Of a stretch of DNA of 64,000 nt, positions 1 to 7,502 are shown one piece after another. The translations under genes were made by a program, and so were the position numbers. Position 1 is the first letter of the stretch. Each line of letters opens with the position of its first letter. The notes beneath the pieces were generated by a model. It was not told the origin of the DNA. It saw only the letters and a list, made by a program, of their open reading frames with translations, and did not search any database. This DNA comes from Aquipluma nitroreducens (GTDB lineage Bacteria > Bacteroidota > Bacteroidia > Bacteroidales > Prolixibacteraceae). The DNA is taken from contig NZ_AP018694.1 in the NCBI RefSeq assembly GCF_009689585.1, positions 4,455,501 to 4,519,500 on the forward strand. Direction: 5' to 3'.

Positions 1-2
1 CA

Positions 3-92
3 GTGAATATTCCGTCGGGTGAGATTTTAGCCAATCTGTCGCAAACTGGCAGCAGTTACACACCTCCTTCAGGAGGTGGTTACGGATACTGA
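3..92 (+). CDS. C-terminal end of an unidentified protein (partial)
   Basis: An open frame enters from the left edge and ends with TGA at 90-92, giving about 29 residues. The tail is rich in Ser, Gly, Pro and Tyr and ends in GGGYGY. It lies 83 bases upstream of a cytochrome lipoprotein on the same strand and probably belongs to the same cluster. Too little is visible to assign a family, and the possibility that this frame is not coding remains. Confidence 0.4.
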   Translation: MNIPSGEILANLSQTGSSYTPPSGGGYGY

Positions 93-175
93 TGAAAAGC
101 CCATGCAACATGTCCTGGTAATTGCTTAAGCCAGGGCATATGCCCCCATGTTTCAGATTTAAAAGACTAACAGTT

Positions 176-550
176 ATGAAAATAAAAAGTAAACTTATTG
201 CTGCACTGATTGCCCTTTTGTTGTTCGGCTGTATCAATATGGCTCCTGAAAAGCTTGATGAAAACCCGGAACAACCAGGATGCACGCCTCAATTTCCTGA
301 CATGAATGTGACCTACAATAACTATGTAAAAAAAATTATTACACGCTATTGCATCACATGTCATCAGGGAGGTAATTCTCCCGGGCCCGGAAATTTTTCG
401 ACCTACAACGGAGTTCGGATTTACGCCGATTTCTTCGCTGTCCGGGTTATTCAGGATCGCGCTGATATGCCACAGGGAAACGCACCTCTTCCAAAATATG
501 TAAGAGATTCGTTGAATATCTGGATTAATAACTGCTCACCCGAAAATTAA
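176..550 (+). CDS. c-type cytochrome lipoprotein, single haem
   Basis: Small exported protein of 124 residues when started at the ATG at 176. An upstream ATG at 122 would add 18 residues before a normal signal sequence, so it is less likely. The N-terminus has lysines, a hydrophobic stretch and a lipobox LLFGC, which predicts lipid anchoring. A CITCH motif (CxxCH) about 60 residues in is a covalent haem site, and a PGPGNF-type loop plus a distal Met-Pro (DMPQ) could supply the Met ligand. It is followed 12 bases later by a YceI-like gene and then a DUF5777 gene, a grouping seen in Bacteroidota respiratory clusters. An electron-transfer role in the periplasm is inferred; the partner is unknown. 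Confidence 0.8.
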   Translation: MKIKSKLIAALIALLLFGCINMAPEKLDENPEQPGCTPQFPDMNVTYNNYVKKIITRYCITCHQGGNSPGPGNFSTYNGVRIYADFFAVRVIQDRADMPQGNAPLPKYVRDSLNIWINNCSPEN

Positions 551-562
551 TAAACAAAACTT

Positions 563-1141
563 ATGAAGACTTTGATAACGATCATCATGCTTATTGTGAG
601 CTGTGCAGTTCAGGCACAGATAGTTACATCGCGTAATGCGAAGCTTAGTTTTTTTTCAGAAGCCCCAATTGAAAACATCAGTGCTGAAAGCAATACGGGA
701 GTTTCAGCACTGGATCTGTCAACTAAAAGCGTCTATTTTAAGGTTTCAATGCGCTCTTTTCTATTTAAAAAAAGTTTGATGCAAGAGCATTTTAATGAGA
801 ATTACATGGAAAGCGACAAGTATCCGTACGCCGAGTTTAACGGAAAAATAAATGAACCGATCGATCTCACGAAGGAAGGAATCTACCCGGTGACCGTTCA
901 GGGAGACCTGAACATTCATGGTGTGACTAAAAACTACAATGTAAAAGCAGAACTGAAAGTGAGGGGAGGAGAAATTACGGCAAACTCTACCTTTCCGGTT
1001 AAACTGGCCGATCATGGCATTAAGATTCCGCGTTTGGTCATAAAGAATATTGCTGAAATTGTGCAGGTCACTGTTGCAGCTCAATATAAAGCGGAATCAA
1101 AAGAAGCCGCTCAAAGTTATTCGTCACCGAAAAAAAAATAA
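563..1141 (+). CDS. YceI-like family protein
   Basis: A 192-residue secreted protein with a signal peptide ending CAVQAQ. The body has the YceI lipocalin-like pattern: an early strand beginning SRNAKLSFFSEAP, an internal MQEHFNENYMESDKYP segment corresponding to the conserved region with F-N-E-N-Y-M-x-S-x-K-Y-P, and a final NIHGVTKNYNVKAEL strand motif. YceI proteins bind isoprenoid quinones or similar lipids in the periplasm; the ligand here is unknown. It sits 12 bases after the cytochrome gene and 19 bases before the next gene, so the three are probably one operon. The lysine-rich tail (SSPKKK) is unremarkable. Confidence 0.85.
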   Translation: MKTLITIIMLIVSCAVQAQIVTSRNAKLSFFSEAPIENISAESNTGVSALDLSTKSVYFKVSMRSFLFKKSLMQEHFNENYMESDKYPYAEFNGKINEPIDLTKEGIYPVTVQGDLNIHGVTKNYNVKAELKVRGGEITANSTFPVKLADHGIKIPRLVIKNIAEIVQVTVAAQYKAESKEAAQSYSSPKKK

Positions 1142-1160
1142 CAGCACTAATCGATACACC

Positions 1161-2126
1161 ATGAGAACATTTCCACTATTAATATTATTTGTATTTGTTT
1201 GCAGCCTTTCGCTAATGGCTCAAAATGATTTAAGCAAAATGTTTGACGAACCAGTTCAGGCTAAAGAGCATATTCCGGTAACTGCAACCTTTAAGTCGCC
1301 GCAAATCATCAACGGGCAATCCAATGAAACAATGCACAAACACGATTTGCTTTTTGTGGTGATGCACCGGTTTGGTGACATTGCAGGAAGCTACGGGGGA
1401 ATGCAAACCTTTTATGGACTGGATAATTCTTCAGATATCCTTATTGGTTTTGATTATGGTATTTCCGATCGGTGGAGTTTTGGCATCGGAAGAACCAAAG
1501 GCGCGCCGAATGGTACGAATACCAGCCAGAAGCAATTGTTCTATTTGAAAACCAAGTATAGGCTATTGAGGCAATCAATTGATAATAGCATACCTTTTTC
1601 GGTAACTTTATTCGGTAACAGTGTTACCTCGGGAATGGACAGGCTGAACCTGATTACCTCCGACGCTGATTTTCAAAAATTCTCCGACCGGATGAGCTCT
1701 GTTACGCAGGTCATTATTGCCCGGAAATTCAACGATAACTTCTCACTTGCCTTGTTGCCAACTTATGTCCGGAGGAATTATGTATCCTATATGGACATGA
1801 ATAACCTTTACGGGCTGGGAATTGGCGGACGGCTGAAAGTGACGCACCGGATGACTGTTGTTGCCGATTATTTTTTGAGTTTCAGAAGTCAGGAGAGCAA
1901 AGATTATTTCCTTCAGCAAAGTGGATTCAGGTTTTACAATCCTCTTGGAATTGGCCTTGAAATGGAAACAGGCGGACATGTCTTTAATTTCATTTTTACC
2001 AATTCAACTGCTATTCTGGAGAATCAGTTCATCCCAAGTACAAGCAGTACCTGGACCAAAGGAGGTTTTCGCTGGGGTTTCAGCATCAGCCGTACCTTCA
2101 CCCTGTCAAAAAAGTCCGGCTCATAA
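1161..2126 (+). CDS. DUF5777-type outer-membrane beta-barrel protein
   Basis: Started at the ATG at 1161, which gives a clean signal peptide (hydrophobic LLILFVFVCSLSLMAQ) and 321 residues; a longer frame back to 1050 overlaps the previous gene and lacks a signal sequence. Diagnostic features are the KHDLLFVVMHRFGDIAGS segment and repeated amphipathic strands (DILIGFDYGISDRWSFGIG) ending near the C-terminus with a predicted barrel strand. DUF5777 proteins are found in Bacteroidota beside YceI and c-type cytochromes, matching the neighbours here. The role is not known; a porin-like location in the outer membrane is inferred from sequence pattern alone. Confidence 0.8.
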   Translation: MRTFPLLILFVFVCSLSLMAQNDLSKMFDEPVQAKEHIPVTATFKSPQIINGQSNETMHKHDLLFVVMHRFGDIAGSYGGMQTFYGLDNSSDILIGFDYGISDRWSFGIGRTKGAPNGTNTSQKQLFYLKTKYRLLRQSIDNSIPFSVTLFGNSVTSGMDRLNLITSDADFQKFSDRMSSVTQVIIARKFNDNFSLALLPTYVRRNYVSYMDMNNLYGLGIGGRLKVTHRMTVVADYFLSFRSQESKDYFLQQSGFRFYNPLGIGLEMETGGHVFNFIFTNSTAILENQFIPSTSSTWTKGGFRWGFSISRTFTLSKKSGS

Positions 2127-2241
2127 CATTTTAAGTTCGCGTCAGGTTTCATTAGAAATGAAAGGGAAAATTTACTGTTAATCTGAACAAAGCCATAGAT
2201 AATATCGTTAATGCCTTCAACATGATATAGTTGTTACCGGA

Positions 2242-2844
2242 ATGGTTGAACGTGAATTACAGCAGATTATCGATGGTTGCATAGAACAAGACCGGCATAG
2301 CCAGGAATTGTTGTATAAAAAGCTTTATGGTTTTGCCATGAAAATTTGTTTGCGATACACTGAGAACAGGTATGAAGCTGCCGATGTTTTGAATGAAGGC
2401 TTTTTTAAAGCCTTTACCAACATGGAGAAATACGATAAAAACTGGCCATTTAAAACATGGCTGAGTAAAATCATGCACAATGCTTCGATCGATTATTACC
2501 GGACAAACTTTAAATGGAGCCAGCTGGTTGGAATAGAAAAGTCGGATACAAAAATAAGTGAGGCGGCCGTTGAGCATAAACTTGACTACGAGGATTTACT
2601 CTCCCTGATTCAACGTCTTCCTCCGGCATACAGGCTCGTATTTAATTTGTATGCGGTTGATGGCTATTCTCACGAAGAAATAGCTGAGATGACTGGAATC
2701 ACGGCCAGTACTTCCAGATCAAATCTCTACAAGGCGCGTGTCAAGTTGCAACAGATGTTATCCGTATCACAGTCGGTAGTTATTTTGTTGATGCTGAAAT
2801 GGAGAAAGGCTGCCCTGAACAAATTAACGCAAACTGATTTATGA
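2242..2844 (+). CDS. RNA polymerase ECF-type sigma factor
   Basis: A 200-residue sigma-70 family protein. Region 2 is seen at about residues 45-90 (YEAADVLNEGFFKAFTNM then FKTWLSKIMHNASIDYYR), and region 4 at about 130-175 (LPPAYRLVFNLYAVDGYSHE followed by EIAEMTGITASTSRSNLYKA), the latter forming the -35-binding helix-turn-helix. It lacks regions 1.1, 3.0 and 1.2 as ECF factors do. The next gene starts 19 bases downstream and encodes a membrane-anchored protein, so the pair is probably a sigma/regulator unit. The C-terminal tail after region 4 is about 20 residues and hydrophobic, which is slightly longer than usual. Confidence 0.93.
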   Translation: MVERELQQIIDGCIEQDRHSQELLYKKLYGFAMKICLRYTENRYEAADVLNEGFFKAFTNMEKYDKNWPFKTWLSKIMHNASIDYYRTNFKWSQLVGIEKSDTKISEAAVEHKLDYEDLLSLIQRLPPAYRLVFNLYAVDGYSHEEIAEMTGITASTSRSNLYKARVKLQQMLSVSQSVVILLMLKWRKAALNKLTQTDL

Positions 2845-2863
2845 AAAATTCATCAAGATCATA

Positions 2864-4072
2864 ATGAACAGGAACATCGAAGATATTGACCAGTTATTTC
2901 GCGAGGGATTGAATCCTGAAGATGATCGTTTGGCTTACCAGGAGGCTGACTGGCTGGAACTAAAGAAGCGACTTGACAGGAATGCCCAAAAGCGACGCGG
3001 AGTTTTCTGGTTAATCCGGTTAAGCGGTGTTGCCGCGTTAATTCTCCTGTTCTTTGCCATTCGTACGCTTTTGCCTGAAAGCCAAAATCGAATCGTTCAG
3101 CAGGCCGAAGTTCAACAAAATGATCAGAAACAGCAGCAAAAGCAGGCTCAGCCCATAGTCTCTCCTGAAGTGCGAAAAGATGTCAGAAAAGCTGAATCCG
3201 TTTCAGGAACCTTGCTGGCTCAAAACAAACCTTTGGAAAAGCAATTACCCAAAAAGCTGCCGATTCATCAGGCATCAGAAAATGAAATCAATAATGGAGA
3301 CACCATATTGGTTAATAACTTAAATATTTCCAATACAAAGCCAGAGCAAAAGGTTCATCGGGCAGATCAGGCCACAAGTCAGCCCGATGCGGTGAAACCT
3401 GTAGAACAGAAACGGCCAGCAACTGACGAATCTCTGTTTGCACCAAATGAAAAACCCAATGAAATCCCAGAACCTGAACACCTGGCTCACAAATTAACCC
3501 TGAGTGTGCTTGCTGCTCCGGATTATAATGGAGTCAATAACCTGAACAATGCCAGTATAGGTGACAACTTCGGTCTTCTGGTAACCTTTAAAATAGCGAA
3601 AAACTGGAGCTTCAGTACCGGAGGGGTTTATGCCAAAAAACTCTACGAAACAGGTTTCGGTAATTATAGTCCTTCAAAAAATATATGGGACGAATATTAT
3701 CCAAAATCGGTATATGCTGATTGCCGAGTGCTCGACATTCCTTTGAATATCAGCTATTCATTGGTTTTCGGAAAGAATACAACAATTAGTTTTGGCACTG
3801 GGATTTCGTCGTACATCATGCTTCGCGAAGATTATCGTTTCAGCTACGAGGAACAAGACAGCAATACTGCTGTTGCTTATCATGTAGTCAACGAAAATCA
3901 GCATTGGCTGAGTGTGCTTAATTTTCAGGCAACCTTTGAACGACGGATAAATTCAAAGGTAAGTATTGGTTTGCAACCGTATATGAAGATTCCGATGAGC
4001 AAAATTGGCTTTGCCGGAGTAAAACTTCAATCTTTGGGCATGGCTGTGGTTCTAAACTGGAACTTTAATTAA
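2864..4072 (+). CDS. Membrane-anchored sigma-factor partner with C-terminal barrel domain
   Basis: A 402-residue protein with a short cytoplasmic N-terminus (about 45 residues, acidic then basic), one transmembrane helix (about 48-68, IRLSGVAALILLFFAIRTLL), a long Gln/Lys/Pro-rich periplasmic linker, and a C-terminal domain (from about 210) with alternating strands such as NWSFSTGGVYAKKLYETGFG. Bacteroidota ECF sigma genes are often followed by such proteins; the N-terminal part is an anti-sigma candidate and the C-terminal part looks like an outer-membrane beta-barrel fold. How one chain would span both membranes is unclear, so the barrel may be a barrel-like periplasmic domain. The pairing with the sigma factor is inferred from adjacency. 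Confidence 0.65.
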   Translation: MNRNIEDIDQLFREGLNPEDDRLAYQEADWLELKKRLDRNAQKRRGVFWLIRLSGVAALILLFFAIRTLLPESQNRIVQQAEVQQNDQKQQQKQAQPIVSPEVRKDVRKAESVSGTLLAQNKPLEKQLPKKLPIHQASENEINNGDTILVNNLNISNTKPEQKVHRADQATSQPDAVKPVEQKRPATDESLFAPNEKPNEIPEPEHLAHKLTLSVLAAPDYNGVNNLNNASIGDNFGLLVTFKIAKNWSFSTGGVYAKKLYETGFGNYSPSKNIWDEYYPKSVYADCRVLDIPLNISYSLVFGKNTTISFGTGISSYIMLREDYRFSYEEQDSNTAVAYHVVNENQHWLSVLNFQATFERRINSKVSIGLQPYMKIPMSKIGFAGVKLQSLGMAVVLNWNFN

Positions 4073-4324
4073 TTCAGTCGTTTTTCTCTTTCCCTCATTC
4101 TTGTTAATTCTTGGCCGTTTCATCTTGGGGTCGAGAAAATTCATTTTTCTTATTTTCAGGGTTGGCTTTTTCTTCGAACCTTTCAACAAGATTGTTATCC
4201 GCATTAGAATTGTTGAAAAATAAATCATATAAAAAGGTATTTATTTCTTCATTCAGGCAGCGTTTCCAATTTTCGCTCCGTATTCACTACAGAAACATTT
4301 TATTAACGCTTAAAAAACTTAACC

Positions 4325-5218
4325 ATGAAAGGACAAATTCATTTACCAATGTTCGTTTTGTTAGCTGTATTCGGGTTCACTTTAACCCAATGTTCCAAAA
4401 CAACTGATCCAATGCCTGCTGTAGTCGATCCGGTTATGGTGAAACTCGCCAGCTCAGCCACCCTTGGTAGTTATCTTACCGACAAGGATGGGAATGCGCT
4501 GTATTTCTTTTCGAATGATGCGGATGGAAACAACAATTGTACAGGAGCATGTATTACAGTCTGGCCAATTTTCAATATTGCTGGTTTAACTGCCGAACAA
4601 GTTGGAACTGGCTTAACATTCGGAGATTTTAATGCGATTAGTACACCTAACGGAAACCAACTGACCTATAAAGGATGGCCTCTGTATTATTATTCCCCAG
4701 GTGGGGTCCGCGAGTTATCAGGTCAAACAACCGGCGAAGCTGTTGGTGGAGTGTGGTTTGTAGCGAAACCCGATTATACCATTATGCTGGCTAAAGCACA
4801 ACTGGTTGGGAAAGATGGGAAAAACTATGTTGTTTCTGCTGCAAATGTTTACTCGGAGGGAGTTGGAAAAACTACCTATTTTACGGACATAGCCGGACGC
4901 ACGCTTTATGAATTTGCAAAAGACAGCGCTAATATTAACAAATATACCAAAGCCGATTTTTCGAACAATGCGACATGGCCAATTTATGAAACTGACAAGA
5001 TTGTTGTCCCCTCCATTCTCGACAAATCTTTATTCAGCAGCATAACGGTTTTCGGTAAAAAGCAATTGGTTTACAAAGGCTGGCCAATGTATTACTTCGG
5101 ACCCGATGTTGATGCAACGACCGGAATGTTCAGAGGTAAAAATATGGGTGTGAGTGTACCTGTTCCGGGAGTCTGGCCGGCATTCTTCAAAGACATCCCA
5201 GCTGCACCGCACAAATAA
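4325..5218 (+). CDS. Lipoprotein with two 'secreted repeat' (Lipoprotein_15) domains
   Basis: A 297-residue protein with a lipobox-like signal end (FTLTQC) at residue about 23. Two homologous blocks follow: LGSYLTDKDGNALYFFSNDA with CTGACITVWP, and later YFTDIAGRTLYEFAKDSAN, both followed by a KGWPLYYY/KGWPMYYF segment. These match the COG4315/PF03640 secreted repeat. The first block has the Cys pair CTGAC; the second lacks it. Some relatives in Bacteroidota and other phyla are associated with extracellular electron transfer or cell envelopes, but function is undefined. The gene stands alone, with about 250 bases of non-coding DNA before it and the element junction after it. Confidence 0.85.
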   Translation: MKGQIHLPMFVLLAVFGFTLTQCSKTTDPMPAVVDPVMVKLASSATLGSYLTDKDGNALYFFSNDADGNNNCTGACITVWPIFNIAGLTAEQVGTGLTFGDFNAISTPNGNQLTYKGWPLYYYSPGGVRELSGQTTGEAVGGVWFVAKPDYTIMLAKAQLVGKDGKNYVVSAANVYSEGVGKTTYFTDIAGRTLYEFAKDSANINKYTKADFSNNATWPIYETDKIVVPSILDKSLFSSITVFGKKQLVYKGWPMYYFGPDVDATTGMFRGKNMGVSVPVPGVWPAFFKDIPAAPHK

Positions 5219-5461
5219 TATTGAAAAGTTGAAAAGTAAAAAGAGGGATACTAAAGAAATATTGTGCTTCGTTGGAAATGAATGCGTGAGGTGCTAATCG
5301 ATTGATATTGTGGGATAATCTGGTTTTTGAAGACAGAAGGATATTTCAAGATTTGCTATTCCCTTAAGGAATTATTTATAATCGTGAAATAGACCAATAT
5401 CGAACCACCAGAGTGAACTCATTTTTCTCGGCATTCCCTCAACTGAAGTGGGTTTTGGAAC

Positions 5462-5506
5462 AAAAAAAAGCGGATGTTCTGTCAATTTTGACGAAACATC
5501 CGCTTT
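5462..5506 (-). terminator. Rho-independent terminator, minus strand
   Basis: AAAGCGGATGTT (5467-5478) and AACATCCGCTTT (5495-5506) form a perfect 12-bp stem with a 16-base loop. Read on the minus strand the stem is followed by a run of eight T's (A's at 5462-5469 on the plus strand). It lies directly 3' of the tRNA-end-like sequence. Confidence 0.75.
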
Positions 5507-5518
5507 GGTGCCCAGAAC
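5506..5518 (-). other. Possible tRNA 3'-end remnant (candidate att core)
   Basis: On the minus strand this reads TTCTGGGCACCA: a seven-base acceptor strand (TCTGGGC), discriminator A and CCA, placed immediately before a factor-independent terminator exactly as in a tRNA gene. No T-arm or body precedes it, so at most the last part of a tRNA gene is present. Integrative elements often duplicate such 3' ends as attachment sites. I did not find a second copy in the window, so this is only a candidate. Confidence 0.3.
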
Positions 5519-5678
5519 AAGGGCATTTTGTATTTTGTAGTGTGCTTATATTCAAGTAATTAGAAGGCTGTATTTTTTATGGCCTCGATAAATACCCTGC
5601 CTCGAAATTGAAGAACTTTTACAATACAAAAGTACAAATTATTAGATTTTAAACCAAATTGAATTAGACTTTATATCC

Positions 5679-5910
5679 TCAATTTCTGATGAGTTTGGCT
5701 AAGAATTTTGTGAATTCGGAAATATCCTGATCAACACTAGCTTGTTCCAATGCCGACAGATATTCATTTCGCAATTCAACAGGAATAATCGTCCACGCAT
5801 ATCCACCTGATGCCAGCATCGTGTTCATCAAAAAACGGGAAATTCGTCCGTTGCCATCCATGTATGAGTTGCTCCAACGATTGAGCTAGTTTTTCAAATG
5901 GTGTTGCCAT
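5679..5910 (-). pseudogene. Fic-family gene with internal deletion
   Basis: Two ends of a Fic AMP-transferase-like gene survive on the minus strand. The start (5866-5910) reads MATPFEKLAQSLEQL, an N-terminus I recall from Bacteroidota Fic proteins. The C-terminal part (5679 to about 5875) contains DGNGRISRF, the end of the HPFx(D/E)GNGR catalytic motif, followed by LMNTMLASGGYAWTIIPVEL and a helical tail to TAA. The intervening several hundred codons, including the HPF half of the motif, are missing and the two parts are in different frames. The product cannot be active. The deletion fits a rearranged element end. Confidence 0.75.
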
Positions 5911-6025
5911 AATACTTTTTTATCTAAATTGGTTATCACTTGCATGAATTGAAAGATCAAAATTAGTAAATGAAGTTGTATGTTATTTAGTATTATTTGT
6001 TGTGTCGTTATTAGTGTGATTTGCT

Positions 6026-6763
6026 CTATTTCTGTTCGCCCAATTTTAGTTGCTGGTCAATTCTGGAATAACTGAACTGCCGATCCACTTTTGAACCTGA
6101 AAAGAAGTAGCCATTCTTATTGAAGATAATCCCTTGTATTTCATCCGTTTCCTCTTTATAATTAAAAGCCACACCAATGTTTTGATCTTTCAAGGCAACA
6201 ATAAGCTGGTCCCAGTTTTGAGATTGGGGTATAACTGATTTCAAACAATTAAAAATCTCGTATTTGGTTTTATCCGGTTCACATAAACGGTGTTCGTTGA
6301 TCTTTTCCTTTCCTGATGCAAAATACAGACCGTATTCCAGTGTCAGTTCTTTGCATACTTTTTCACTTCGTGTATGATCAAACCTGTCAGAGATGGTACG
6401 CCCATAATCATTAACGCGATTAAAAATTAGGTGAAGGTGCGGGTGTTCTTTGTCGTAATGACGGCCAATCAGGTATTGTGTTTCCAATATTCCCATCCGG
6501 CTCATGTAATCATGTGCTATTTGAACCATAAGTTCATTGGATAGTTTTTCTTTATCCTGAACAGAGAAATTCAGGGAAATATGACCTACTGGTTTCGACA
6601 ACCGTGGATTTAGTTCTGCCTGTAAATTGAAAGTACGAATAATAGAATCAGGACTGTAAAGCAACACGCCATCACTATCCAGAATTTCAGTTCCTTTGCC
6701 CTGCTCAAGGATGTAGTTGACTACACTTCTGAATTCTTGCGCCTTACCAATCTTGCTTATCAT
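6026..6763 (-). CDS. Relaxase / mobilization nuclease (PF03432-like), short
   Basis: A 245-residue protein starting MISKIGKAQEFRSVVNYILE, the usual opening of MobP-type relaxases. The metal-binding motif is seen at about residues 103-112 as KEHPHLHLIFNRVN (HxHxH-like), and a Tyr-bearing first motif is probably in the N-terminus (VVNYIL). It would nick one strand at an oriT and pilot it in transfer. It overlaps the preceding gene by four bases (ATGA), so the two are translationally coupled. It is shorter than the usual 300-400 residues, and a second, different relaxase is at 39.4 kb, so this may belong to a mobilizable element nested in, or left behind by, another insertion. Confidence 0.85.
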   Translation of the reverse strand: MISKIGKAQEFRSVVNYILEQGKGTEILDSDGVLLYSPDSIIRTFNLQAELNPRLSKPVGHISLNFSVQDKEKLSNELMVQIAHDYMSRMGILETQYLIGRHYDKEHPHLHLIFNRVNDYGRTISDRFDHTRSEKVCKELTLEYGLYFASGKEKINEHRLCEPDKTKYEIFNCLKSVIPQSQNWDQLIVALKDQNIGVAFNYKEETDEIQGIIFNKNGYFFSGSKVDRQFSYSRIDQQLKLGEQK

Positions 6764-7110
6764 CGCGGAAATGGTACAACAAGGTTAGCAACTGGAGCAT
6801 TCAGGCGATAGTGGTTCGTCCGCGCTTTCAAAAAATATCGCTCTTTGTTTTTTTTGTCTGACTGATTCGGATTATTAATGGTCATGTGGCAAATGTCTCT
6901 TCCAAGATTACTCTTGTCAGAGAAAATACCTTGATTGATTACACTGAACCCAATACTTTGCCCAAGAAATTCGTGTGAGAATTTTCCGAATACGCAGGTA
7001 TTTGCATTTATGTTAACATGCTGTCGGATAAGCATTTTGACACTGGAAGAATACTCACTCTGCTGACCAGCCACTTTTATTGGCTTGCCATTTTCGTTTT
7101 CTGTTTTCAT
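6760..7110 (-). CDS. Hypothetical protein coupled to the relaxase
   Basis: A 116-residue basic protein with no transmembrane segment or signal peptide, sharing an ATGA overlap with the relaxase gene downstream. In mobilizable elements this slot often holds a relaxosome accessory protein, but I do not see the MobC motif (LNQIAKxLN) or a clear ribbon-helix-helix. The C-terminus is Lys/Arg-rich (DKKNKERYFLKARTNHYRL). Function is unassigned; role in mobilization is only suggested by coupling. Confidence 0.55.
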   Translation of the reverse strand: MKTENENGKPIKVAGQQSEYSSSVKMLIRQHVNINANTCVFGKFSHEFLGQSIGFSVINQGIFSDKSNLGRDICHMTINNPNQSDKKNKERYFLKARTNHYRLNAPVANLVVPFPR

Positions 7111-7502
7111 TTAAGGCTGTTTTTATGTGACCAGCGGGACAAAAGGCTGATTGGTGATACACCAACAACATCCTTTTTGCACACGCTTTTCTAATGCTTT
7201 CATCCTTAAAGCTAGGGTTTATTGCTAAAATGTAAAAGTGTCAAGTTGAATCAAAACAAGTCAAAATCAATTAATTATAGCGGAGTTTTCTTTTTTGGAC
7301 GTCATTTTTAGAGGATATTTACATCTAGGTGTGTTTTATTTGGTAGTTACTTATATGATTACAAAATCATATCTTAATAATATTAGGAACTTTATGTTTG
7401 TTTAAAAGATTAATAACTATTTTTGGAAAGAATGATTTTAATATTGAATTAATCATCTTCCCCAAAGTTTCAAACTAGCAGGAAGAAAAGCTAGAAATAT
7501 AA
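7111..7502. other. Divergent intergenic region between relaxase operon and hsdR
   Basis: About 390 bases between divergent genes, AT-rich especially from 7240 on. It must hold promoters for both directions. It contains a short AT-rich run with repeated TCAAAA-type words (about 7243-7275, GAATCAAAACAAGTCAAAAT) like those in the duplicated blocks at 23.3 and 26.3 kb, but without the rest of that block. No gene is visible. Confidence 0.5.

Larger units (their letters stand above)
5219..5678. other. Intergenic junction region, left flank of the accessory element
   Basis: About 460 bases without a convincing gene. It contains one strong palindrome (5467-5506) followed by a short sequence that looks like a tRNA 3' end on the minus strand. 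The rest is AT-rich and shows no recognisable coding or RNA signal. It separates chromosomal housekeeping-like genes on the left from accessory genes on the right, so a boundary of the mobile region is likely here or just to the right. Confidence 0.5.

Noticed and set aside
4111..4407. 98-residue frame upstream of the secreted-repeat lipoprotein
   Set aside because: It overlaps the lipoprotein start in another frame and lacks an RBS or conserved sequence.
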